Of a stretch of 64,000 bases of DNA, positions 1 to 8,430 are shown piece by piece. The position numbers were made by a program, and so were the translations under genes. The stretch's first letter is position 1, and every line of letters begins with the position of its first letter. The notes beneath the pieces were generated by a model. It did not search any database. It had not been told where the DNA came from and saw only the letters and a program-made list of their open reading frames with translations. Origin of the DNA: Asparagopsis taxiformis (Eukaryota > Rhodophyta > Florideophyceae > Bonnemaisoniales > Bonnemaisoniaceae); the NCBI GenBank assembly GCA_030407315.1, contig JALQPE010002989.1, positions 89,685-153,684 of the forward strand, given 5' to 3'.

Positions 1-1653
1 CCTGAAGATGTCCAGCACATTCACAGCTACTCGGTTGTTAAACCATGCATCACCATTCACTTCCATTTCGAAGCTGTCAGGAACCATGCCTTTGCTGTAT
101 CGCAGCTCTGAGAACGGTGCCGTTCGCCACCTCCCCATATCCAAATCACCGTTGCTTTCCCGTTTCAAAAGCTTCTCAGACGCTTCGCGCTTTTGATCCT
201 CTCGCTCGTCCATCTCAGCTCGCGTCGTCAGCATCGTGCATCTAGACATTAATTTCGTGTACCCCAGCGAACCGAACAATCTGTCCCTCGCATTACGCTT
301 CCGTGCACTCATCACGTCGGACAGTTTCTGCGTCACCTTCACTTTCAATTCCTTGCTCCCCGCCACAGCCTCTTGACAGCACACACGCTGCTCCTCATCG
401 GAAAACACATCACACCACGGACTTTGACGCAGTACGTGTCGCACCAAGTCATTCAGCAGATCACTCTCGTCCCTGTACGAAGGTGTATACCACTGCAGAT
501 TCTTGATGATATAGCCCGGAGGGGTAGCAATATATCCTACACCGTTTTCGCTCCAAAGTGTCCCTTCTACCGGCTCTACCTCGATGGTACGTCCAGTCCA
601 ACGTCTCTGCGTTTGTTCCGCTATAGGGTCCAGCTCCATAGTCTCGTTCTTGCACCACTTTGTCAGGTTTTCCTCAACCGCCCTAAGAACTCCAAGGTAT
701 TTCACAGGAATGGCTTTCTGTATTTTCGACTTACCGCCACCGTGATCACTGATTCTACCTGTTCTCGCAATTGCAGTAAGGCTGGCATTTTCCGCCTGCA
801 GAGTCTTCACCTTAGCCTCCAACGCAACTATCTCCGTGGTGAGCGCCTTGTTTGCTATGTCCTGGCTAAACACTTTTTTTTCCAGCTCCGCGATCTTCTT
901 CTTCTGCGCATTGATGCGACTCGCCATTAAATCGATGGATTCCGGCGGATGCAACCTCTCTGCCCTCACCGTCCCCCCATCTCGCACGCTATCGGGAATA
1001 TGATGTCCTCCATCGCCAATAGCCTGACGTCGCGGGGGCGTTACGCGCATATTTGGCACCAATGACAGTCTGTTGTGACGAGGCCCGCACTCCGGCTGCT
1101 CTCTCCCCTCAGTACCACCTGACCGCCGATGATAGTTGGCATCCTGTGAACGTTGCTCAGAAACAACATCCCTTGCCGCTATCCTCGGGTCCCTGACTGC
1201 ATTACCTGCTGGGGCTGATGTACTCGGCATAGTTGGCGCAGTGGGGGTCACAGCCTCCAGTGTCTCGCGAACCCCCGGCTGGGACTCCGTCTGCAGCACC
1301 TCCGCATCTGCCAACCCGGGAGGAACTACCTTTGCCATAGCACTCTGCCGCAATTCCAACATGTTTTGAGCCACTATCATGTCATCATCATGATGTTCAC
1401 TGTCCCTGCGAGCACGCTTGCCTCGGTCAAGCCCCATCTCTCTCCGCGCCGTTCCTCCTTCCTCACTTTCTCGCTGCGGATCCCCAGTTCTGCGCCGGTC
1501 CGTCTTGCGACTACCGGACCGCGGTTCAATGCTGCCGGTAGGCCCAGACCGCTTCTTCGCACGGGATTGTCGGGCACTCGATACAGCAGCTGCTGACCGG
1601 GTTTTCTGGAGGCCCGGAGGCTTTGGAGCTTTCTTCGCAATACGCGGCGGCAT
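1..1653 (-). CDS. Hypothetical coiled-coil protein, C-terminus outside the window
   Basis: A minus-strand frame stays open for 551 codons, from an ATG at 1653 to the window edge; an in-frame stop lies upstream at 1755-1753, which fixes this as the first possible ATG. Residues 1-240 are rich in Arg, Lys, Ser, Pro and Gly and look disordered, with several basic clusters that could be nuclear localisation signals. Residues about 243-290 form a coiled coil (IAELEKKV-type heptads). From about residue 300 the chain looks globular, with spaced Trp, Tyr and Cys residues, then a charged helical part near 480-520. I do not recognise the family. It reads in the same direction as the methyltransferase-SET gene, with one copy of the palindromic repeat between them, so both could belong to one larger mobile unit; that is inference. 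Codon-like composition over 1.6 kb without a stop is the main support. Confidence 0.65.
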   Translation of the reverse strand, partial: MPPRIAKKAPKPPGLQKTRSAAAVSSARQSRAKKRSGPTGSIEPRSGSRKTDRRRTGDPQRESEEGGTARREMGLDRGKRARRDSEHHDDDMIVAQNMLELRQSAMAKVVPPGLADAEVLQTESQPGVRETLEAVTPTAPTMPSTSAPAGNAVRDPRIAARDVVSEQRSQDANYHRRSGGTEGREQPECGPRHNRLSLVPNMRVTPPRRQAIGDGGHHIPDSVRDGGTVRAERLHPPESIDLMASRINAQKKKIAELEKKVFSQDIANKALTTEIVALEAKVKTLQAENASLTAIARTGRISDHGGGKSKIQKAIPVKYLGVLRAVEENLTKWCKNETMELDPIAEQTQRRWTGRTIEVEPVEGTLWSENGVGYIATPPGYIIKNLQWYTPSYRDESDLLNDLVRHVLRQSPWCDVFSDEEQRVCCQEAVAGSKELKVKVTQKLSDVMSARKRNARDRLFGSLGYTKLMSRCTMLTTRAEMDEREDQKREASEKLLKRESNGDLDMGRWRTAPFSELRYSKGMVPDSFEMEVNGDAWFNNRVAVNVLDIFR

Positions 1654-1871
1654 AATGAAGCTTTCCCCGAAGCGATGGAACGATTGAGTTGCACGAGATA
1701 CAAAAAAGATTGCTGTATAGTGTCGGTAACCACAACGGTCTGCGATGAACGTTCAGGTCAGGTCAAGTACCGGATAATACGCCAACAGCCCAGATTGTAT
1801 ACGGTAGGCAGTCATCAACAGTATTTAATGAGGTACAATTACAGCTGTAGAGCTAGGCCGCGAGCACCCCT

Positions 1872-2170
1872 ATGTCCGGAAGACGTCCTGATTTGAATTA
1901 AAATTTGGGCTATTCTCAAAAACATGCACATGTGAACATGTTTTTGAGATGGGGGTGTGCCGTACGGCACAATCGACCGCTGAAATCGATGTTTTTTGCA
2001 ATATTTTTTTCTGCCCTGAATTGTAGAATTTCTGGGCCGGACAGCAATGCAACTGAGCTGGACATCCACCGGGCGTCCATTTCAACTTGGTCGTGTATTT
2101 TGCATCTGCACGCATAACAGCATCCAAGCAGTCAGGTTCACTGCTCGGACGAAGTGCACCTAGAGTGTGA
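1872..2170 (-). repeat. Palindromic core repeat, left inverted copy flanking the methyltransferase-SET gene
   Basis: The copy contains the perfect 14-base palindrome GTGCCGTACGGCAC (1957-1970) beside a hairpin with arms CTCAAAAACATG and CATGTTTTTGAG. An A/T-rich stretch follows, then a run ending in GGACATCC/GGGCGTCC-type motifs. Homology to the copy at 55770-56090 continues to about 2170. It is inverted relative to the copy at 5830-6035; the outward end of both reads CCTGATTTGAATT. Confidence 0.85.
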
Positions 2171-2312
2171 ACGATTGGTTTTTGACAGGCGAGTACTGCT
2201 GAATAGGTTTCACCCTGGACTAATGGTGGCTGGACATGCTGCATTATATGATATACTTCAACTCTGGAACGTAGCTTTATTTGTAGTCGAAATGAAAACA
2301 TCTTTCGTGACC

Positions 2313-5300
2313 CTAATTCCATGCTCTAAACGCTGTCCCATAATGAACGTAGAGCTCCTGCCCCGGACGGATATCGCGGATTGCACGTACTACAATGATC
2401 TTTGGATTTTCTAGGTCCTTCGCCTTGAGCTTCTTCCCCGTCGAACCGCTGCTGTAGTTCGCGACAAACTCGACGTTGGCCATCCGCCTGGTGTCTTCCG
2501 CCGGAGTGTCCTCACCTCGCAAATACCGCGGGTCGTTGATGAACTGCGCCGAACAGAACGGAGCCGGAACAATCCAAATTGGATGCTCGATGTTTTCGTC
2601 GTCCTCCGCTGTTGCATACAGCTTGATGGCATACATCAAGAATGTTTCCTTCGTTATCGCCATGTGACCCTCTCCGTACGCGAACCTCATCGACTCCTTG
2701 CTCATATCAGAGTACACAACAGTTCCGTAGTATGCACATACTTCGTCGCCAACATTAAATGTCTGTTCAGCGAAGAGCCCTCTTCCTGCATTTGGATGCT
2801 TAATCAGCGATGGTCGAACGCTCAATTTTTTCGCAACACAATCGTGTGCCCGCATCACGCGAGGGTTTTCAGTTTGCAACCAGCGGCGCAGGGAAGGTGG
2901 CCAATAATGTACCGGTTTTTCCATGTGCTCGTGCGACGCAATCGACTCTGGGCACAGCTGCCAGAGGTACTGCCGAATATATTTCGGGAACCTCTGGTAC
3001 AGGGGAAGGCCAGGTGGGGGTTCGATGATCCTGCGTTCCCTCTGTGTACGCATCGTGACAGAGGGGGACGCCAAGAACTTCTCAGCACTCTGTTTCGCTT
3101 CTGTCGTGACCCTCATGTCAGTGTTGTTTGAAAGAATTACACGTGACATGACTGCACACAGCTTTGGAAGCGATCGTGCCACACACAATTTGTCCATGTC
3201 ACTGCCGACGAAAACACGGTGCTCAGGCAAGCTCATAGCTGCTTTTCCCGTTGCGAAAGTGCCAGAGAATGGATCGACAACAATATCACCAGGCTGTGAA
3301 TGCTGGCTGATCAACTCCATCATGAGAGCGACGCTCTTCTGCTCTGCACGAACTCTGACCGTAGCACCGGTTGTGCTCCTTGTTCGCCACACCATCTCAT
3401 TCGAATCGATGGCGGGCATATTGATGGTGACGTTGCACCACGCCGGGTACGTGCCGTCCATGTATCCGTGGTTCCTATAGGCCACCATCTCGCTTCCAGT
3501 CTTGAACGGAACACCTCGCTTCCAGAAGTGGATAGCGACCTCTGCCATGTTCATGCGTTGGTACCTCTTCCGCCCCGGCATTTGATAGAGGTGCCCAGGT
3601 AGTCGGACAAACAACAGAGGTACCTCGTCAACGAAGAAAACTGAATTCCGAACGACGTCCTCCTCCTCCTCCTCCTCATCTGCACTTTCTTCGCCACTGT
3701 GCTGCGATGCTTCGGAGTCCGAATTCATGTACGTAACCTCTTCTTCATCCGACCCGTCATCACTGGCAGCAGCACCGGTTGGGCCTTCTGACTGCGGTCC
3801 TTTGTACGTTTCCAAGTAATGGAACCATTCGTAGAACTGCAAAACGGAGCAGAACACGATGCCGTGGCCACCGGGGCGCAACAGCTCGTCAAACACTTCG
3901 ATGCTAGCCTGCATATCTTCTGCAGTTAGCCTGTCGTACGAAGAGTTGGAATCGTTCCTCTTACGACGAAAATTGTAGGGCGGATCAGTCAGAATGAGCT
4001 GAACGTTGCCCGTGATGGGCACGTGTTCTCGGCTCTCGTCGACACTGACCAAATCTTCGAAAGGGACGTCGTACACCCGGCAATACTGACTCATTTTCGA
4101 AAGAAAGTCCTTTGCGAGAGCCTGCCCTTCACTTTCCTGCTCTTCTGTCGCATGGGGTGACGGTGACGGGGGAGACGGCCCTTGGGCAGTAAGACTGGTC
4201 CTCCCAGGTCCAAGTTGAAGCCTGGTTGTGTGTCTTGTCGACGGAACCAAACCTCTCCCTCCTGTGTTGCGACGAGTGGGAGTGTCATCAACCGGCTTGG
4301 GGACCTTTTCTGCGTCCGCGGCTTGTGGTGCCGGGCGGAGGACAGCCATAACGTCTTCGTCGAGGGTATCAAAGTACGTTGGCAGCTTGTCCGGATTTCC
4401 GCTTGACAAGTATATTTCCAGCGCCCCCCAGCGGTCGGACTCCGGCCAGGTGTACAGGTCCGGGTTGACGATAAGAAACTGCAACCGGTCGAAGAACTTC
4501 CTCACAAGGTCCCTAAATGCACTGTGCTGCGCACTGGTTCTTGTCTCTACTTTTCCACCATATCCATCAGGATGAGATAGGGGAGCTTTGTCGTGGTAGA
4601 GATCTAGCTTCTGCTCCATCGGTGCGAATAGACCTTCATCGAGCACGTCAAACCAATGCTCACTGCTGTCGAAAATGATGTACGGCGCCATCAACTCTTC
4701 GAAGCTGGAAAACTTTGCGGCGAAGGCCACATCGGTCCAAGCATGGTATAAAACTTGAACCACGTAACAAGCTCGATTAGTGCTTTTCCGATGGGCTGGG
4801 ACGCGTGCGGCTTCGTTCCCCTCCTCGGCCGCGTCGCCTATTCGGCGACGCGGCAGGTTCTTGTTGTGATTTCGGATGATAGACAACGCTTGGAAATACA
4901 TCAATACCTCGAACGTTTCCGGTGGAGCAAGAACGAAGGCGCTTGGTTCCCCGCGCTGCGGCGCCTGTAGTGGCGAAGGAAGCATGTTACATCCAATAAG
5001 GAAGGTCTGCGGCACGATCCCAGAAAGGATGCAGTGCTCAACCCATTGCCCGATACGCTCATCCTGTCTTGAAAACTCGGCAATCGGTAATGCCAGACGA
5101 ACAATCTGCTTGGCTCGCTCAACGTTCATCTCTGCCATGACGATTTCGGCAACATCCGCCTCGACTCCAGCATTCTTCGAACGACCGCTGAAGGCCATGC
5201 TGAGTCGACCTTGCAGCGCCAGAAATTGTTCTTCTGTGCCCTGCGCAACCCAAGCGCCAAGGTCCGCGTATGTGAAACCTCCCGGCTTGTCCGTCAAGTC

Positions 5301-5504
5301 TGCGAAACTTGAGTGGGCGAACAAATCCAGCAAGAGGCGGAGGAAGTCTTTGCCAGCGAGAGTAGTTTCGCGGGCGGCGCGACCTACGTTTCGACGTGTA
5401 CCCATGTCACTAGAATCCTCCCAAGGGCTAGCGGGTTCGCGCAGAATTGGCACGGTTGCGTCGTCAACGATCGGATTGCTGTTGCGCCTGCGCTTATTCG
5501 TCAT
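2313..5504 (-). CDS. Fusion of beta-class DNA N6-adenine/N4-cytosine methyltransferase and SET-domain protein
   Basis: The protein has 1063 residues. Residues 1-430 are an unassigned, mostly helical region, then a Ser/Pro/Arg-rich linker. The N6/N4 DNA methylase begins near 480: the catalytic motif IV is TDPPYNF with Asp507-Pro-Pro-Tyr510, and the AdoMet-binding motif I is VDPFSGTFATGK with Asp744. Motif IV before motif I is the beta-class order, as in bacterial type II and orphan methylases and unlike the METTL3/MT-A70 order. A strongly acidic insert (near 580-620) interrupts the methylase. The C-terminal 165 residues are a SET domain: AGRGLFA (from 906), FINDPR (Asn990, in place of the usual NHSC) and GQELYVHYG near the end, fitting a protein-lysine methyltransferase. 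The expected job is to modify DNA and a protein, probably histone, at the same locus; that coupling is inference. There are no introns. An upstream TATA box is not evident. The family looks bacterial in origin for the methylase half. Confidence 0.9.
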   Translation of the reverse strand: MTNKRRRNSNPIVDDATVPILREPASPWEDSSDMGTRRNVGRAARETTLAGKDFLRLLLDLFAHSSFADLTDKPGGFTYADLGAWVAQGTEEQFLALQGRLSMAFSGRSKNAGVEADVAEIVMAEMNVERAKQIVRLALPIAEFSRQDERIGQWVEHCILSGIVPQTFLIGCNMLPSPLQAPQRGEPSAFVLAPPETFEVLMYFQALSIIRNHNKNLPRRRIGDAAEEGNEAARVPAHRKSTNRACYVVQVLYHAWTDVAFAAKFSSFEELMAPYIIFDSSEHWFDVLDEGLFAPMEQKLDLYHDKAPLSHPDGYGGKVETRTSAQHSAFRDLVRKFFDRLQFLIVNPDLYTWPESDRWGALEIYLSSGNPDKLPTYFDTLDEDVMAVLRPAPQAADAEKVPKPVDDTPTRRNTGGRGLVPSTRHTTRLQLGPGRTSLTAQGPSPPSPSPHATEEQESEGQALAKDFLSKMSQYCRVYDVPFEDLVSVDESREHVPITGNVQLILTDPPYNFRRKRNDSNSSYDRLTAEDMQASIEVFDELLRPGGHGIVFCSVLQFYEWFHYLETYKGPQSEGPTGAAASDDGSDEEEVTYMNSDSEASQHSGEESADEEEEEEDVVRNSVFFVDEVPLLFVRLPGHLYQMPGRKRYQRMNMAEVAIHFWKRGVPFKTGSEMVAYRNHGYMDGTYPAWCNVTINMPAIDSNEMVWRTRSTTGATVRVRAEQKSVALMMELISQHSQPGDIVVDPFSGTFATGKAAMSLPEHRVFVGSDMDKLCVARSLPKLCAVMSRVILSNNTDMRVTTEAKQSAEKFLASPSVTMRTQRERRIIEPPPGLPLYQRFPKYIRQYLWQLCPESIASHEHMEKPVHYWPPSLRRWLQTENPRVMRAHDCVAKKLSVRPSLIKHPNAGRGLFAEQTFNVGDEVCAYYGTVVYSDMSKESMRFAYGEGHMAITKETFLMYAIKLYATAEDDENIEHPIWIVPAPFCSAQFINDPRYLRGEDTPAEDTRRMANVEFVANYSSGSTGKKLKAKDLENPKIIVVRAIRDIRPGQELYVHYGTAFRAWN

Positions 5505-5829
5505 AATGGAATGAGTGGAAATTCGGTACAGGATGGCGACCGCTCGGCGAGACAGTCAAATTTGACGACGTATCTCGTGACGTTTGCACTCTTTCGTGAG
5601 GAACACTGGTTGATATCGAACGGAACAGAGTATACGGGTACACAGCACTGGAAAGGTCTTGAAACCCGTAACCGGTGTAGGTAATGAGTTGTGACGGATA
5701 CGTGGTAGAGAAAAAATTTTAAAAAGATTGTGATTCCCTGTCTTTGAGGGTTGTACTGCACGGCCGCCATGGCGGCTGTGACTGCAGTCACATAGGTTGT
5801 CACAGGTGCATCACGCTTACCAGGTGAGC

Positions 5830-6035
5830 GACATCCGGACGGCCACTGGACATGGGGATGTCCAGCTCAGATGCATTGCTGGCCAGACCAGAAATTCTAC
5901 AATTTCGGGCAGAAAAAATATTGCAAAAAACATCGATTTCGGCGGTCGATTGTGCCGTACGGCACATCCCCATCTCAAAAACATGTTCACATATGCATGT
6001 TTTTGAGAATAGCCCAAATTTTAATTCAAATCAGG
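5830..6035 (+). repeat. Palindromic core repeat, right inverted copy
   Basis: It carries GTGCCGTACGGCAC at 5952-5965 and the hairpin CTCAAAAACATG...CATGTTTTTGAG, here with one change in the loop. The copy is preceded by a GGACATGGGGATGTCC imperfect palindrome and ends at AATTCAAATCAGG. It is the mirror copy of 1872-2085. The stretch 5505-5830 upstream of it should hold the promoter of the methyltransferase-SET gene, but I see no clear core motif there. Confidence 0.85.
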
Positions 6036-6299
6036 ATGCAGATATTCGTCTTCTAGCATTGTCAGAACACATTCGTATAACCACATTTGGAGAACCTGAG
6101 CCCAGAGCTATCGGTTTTGGCGGGAGCTAAGCCATATCTCATATAATCAGTAACTACTTCCCGCCAGCTGAGTGGTGGAACCCCTGCTATTTCTACCAAC
6201 GAGACATACGGGGTGTCAACTCGGCAATCGTATATGATTTGGGTGCTAAATTTATTCAAGAGACGAATGGGCTTCGAAAAGGAGCCCAACAACGTCTTC

Positions 6300-6640
6300 T
6301 TGTGATCCATGGGTATAGGACTACTCTATTCTTCTCCAGGCTTCCACCATAGCCTCCTCCACCACCTCCGTTAATGGATCGAATATCCGAACCGCACCTC
6401 AACATGTTCTTCTTGTGATCCATGGGTACTGACATCTCACATGTTCTCCAGGCTTCCACCATAGCCTCCTCCACCTCCGTTAATGGAAAGAATATCCGAA
6501 CCGGACCTGAACATGTGTTTCTTCTCATCCATGGGTACTGACATCTCACATGTTCTCAACATGTGAGATGCCAGTACCGGAGAAGTTCTCCAGGCTTCCT
6601 CCGTAGCCGCCTCCTCCACCTCCGTCTGTGGGAATCAACA
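6300..6640 (-). repeat. Degenerate minisatellite, about 110-base units, encoding Gly-rich motifs on the minus strand
   Basis: Units beginning near CCATGGGTA recur at 6307, 6420 and 6529 (spacing 113 and 109). Translated on the minus strand, each unit gives a VPMD-KK-GSDI-SINGGGGG-YGGSLE pattern. Successive units are in different frames because the period is not a multiple of three, and stops interrupt them. This is most likely a decayed repeat of a gene for a Gly/Tyr-rich repeat protein; I cannot name it. Confidence 0.6.
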
Positions 6641-7136
6641 CAACATCACCACTGCGTCTTACCTCACATCCACATCTCTCCGGGATGAAAACGGACGGAC
6701 GAAATAGGGTTTGTTCCGCTCCGTAGACGTTTAGAATCTTGTTAGAAAAAATTAGACGAAAGAGAATGACATCTCGTCTCTGTCGCAATATGTTCCATTT
6801 TCAATTTCTCGGGTGGCACTCCCATCAATGCCTGGATCGAACCCTCTTCGATGGATAGGACAGATAGTGGAAGGCTTTTAAGCCTGTGACCAAGCGGCTA
6901 TTGATTGGTTGGAGGAAGGAAATTACAGAGGAAATATAGCTGAGTACGGTGCTCGCGATAGCTGTTAGGTTAAAGTCAAATATGTTTTTCGATTATTTTT
7001 CGTACGGAAATGCCTTGGAAAAGACGATGCTTTATCGTTCTCTTGGAGGGAGTCCGTTGCATTGCACTCAATTCGAGAGCATCGTCATGAAGGAGAGGAT
7101 TCTTTCTGCTTGTTAGAATCGGTTTAGAGCAGATAG
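6640..7136. other. Non-coding stretch, nothing recognised
   Basis: No frame of interest and no recognisable RNA gene. An imperfect palindrome around a CGTACG core lies near 6996-7010. Confidence 0.5.
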
Positions 7137-8430
7137 CTATTGCATTACTGGCCAGCCCAGAACTTGTAGAATTTCGGGCAGCAAAAATATTGCAAAAAAA
7201 CATCGATTTGGGCGGGTCGATTGTGCCGTACGGCACACCCCCATCTCAAAAACATGTTCACATGTGCATGTTTTTGAGAATAGCCCAAATTTTAATTCAA
7301 ATCAAGGTGTCTCATTTGGCCAGAACGGCCCCAGGCACCGGCCGCCGCCCCGAGTGGGGTTGTTACTGGCTTCTATAAGCACCAACTGTAAGGCTAAATG
7401 GCGTCTGACGAAGGGTCGATTTCAGGCTCAATACGCCAGGGACAGGTCTTGGTCCTTGTTCCATCATGGTCTCGCCTCACTGTCTCACGACCAACCTCAA
7501 ATGGACGTCCGGTGGATGTCCAGCTCAGATGCATTGCTGGTCAGCCCAGAAATTCTACAATTTCGGGCACAAAAAAATATTGCAAAAAACATCGATTTCA
7601 GCGGTCGATTGTGCCGTACGGCACACCCCCATCTCAAAAACATGTTCACATGTGCATGTTTTTGAGAATAGCCCAAATTTTAATTCAAATCAGGGTGTCT
7701 TAATTTGGCCAGAACGGCCCCAGGAACCGGCCGCCGCCCCGAGTGGGGTTGTCTCTGGATTCTGTAAGCACTAACTGTAAGCCAAAATCGCGTCTCACGA
7801 CGGGTCGATTTCAGGCTCAACACGTCAGGGACAGGTCTTGGTCCTTGTTCCATCATGGTCCCGCCTCACTGTCTCACGACCAACCTCAAATGGACGTCCG
7901 GTGCATGTCCAGCTCGATTGCACTGCTGGCTAGCCCAGAAATTCTAAAATTTCGGGCAAAAAAAATTGTAAAAAATCATCGATTTGGGCGGGTCGATTGT
8001 GCCGTACGGCACACCCCCATCTCAAAAACATGTTCACATGTGCATGTTTTTGAGAATAGCCCAAATTTTAATTCAAATCAAGGTGTCTAATTTGGCCACA
8101 ACGGCCCCAGGAACCGACCGCCGGCCCCGATCGGGGGCTATCACTGGCGTCTGTAAGCACCAACTGTAAGCCGGAACCGGCCACCGCCCCGATCGGGGCT
8201 ATCACTGGCTTCTATAAGCACCAACTGTAAGCCAAAATCGCGTCTCACGAAGGGTCGATTTCAGGCTCAATACGCCAGGGACAGGTCTTGGTCCTTGTTC
8301 CATCATGGTCCCGCCCCACTCTCTCACGACCAACCTGAAATGGACGTCCGGTGGATGTCCAGCTCGATTGCACTGCTGGCCAGCCCAGAAATTCTAAAAT
8401 TTCCGAAAAATCAATTTGGTGGCCCAGCAT
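7137..8430 (+). repeat. Tandem array of a 388-base unit containing the palindromic core repeat
   Basis: The palindrome GTGCCGTACGGCAC recurs at 7223, 7611 and 7999, a spacing of exactly 388 bases. A fourth, partial unit runs from about 8345 to 8405. Each unit is the core repeat, then a GC-rich segment (GGCCCCAGGAACCGGCCGCC-like), then CTGTAAGCACCAACTGTAAGC, and then GGACGTCCGGTGGATGTCC. A short internal duplication of the GC-rich part lies at 8100-8230. The array starts abruptly near 7137. It has the same orientation as the copy at 5830, so it could be the remains of one arm of a foldback-type element. Short open frames inside it are by-products of the repeat. Confidence 0.85.

Larger units (their letters stand above)
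1872..6035. mobile_element. Candidate mobile module: inverted palindromic repeats enclosing a DNA methyltransferase-SET gene
   Basis: Two copies of the palindromic core repeat lie in inverted orientation about 4.2 kb apart with nearly identical sequence over roughly 170 bases. The only long gene between them is the methyltransferase-SET gene, whose stop codon lies 140-200 bases inside the left repeat and whose ATG lies about 330 bases inside the right one. Both repeats end outward at CCTGATTTG. The 8 bases flanking each side do not match, so I see no target-site duplication, and no transposase is encoded. The same repeat forms the arms of the foldback structure at 55.3-62.2 kb. The module could be a cargo-bearing foldback element mobilised in trans; chance bracketing of a host gene by two dispersed repeats is the alternative. 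Confidence 0.5.

Noticed and set aside
373..930. 185-codon plus-strand frame
   Set aside because: It is the opposite-strand shadow of the partial coiled-coil gene, whose frame has a coherent protein character over 551 codons.
2313..5504. Bacterial restriction-modification contamination
   Set aside because: The methylase is fused to a SET domain and embedded among eukaryotic repeats, and no restriction enzyme is nearby.
4876..5514. 212-codon plus-strand frame
   Set aside because: Shadow of the N-terminal part of the methyltransferase-SET gene.
7137..8430. CRISPR-like array
   Set aside because: Units are 388 bases, nearly identical throughout, with no short repeat-spacer pattern, and the genome is eukaryotic.
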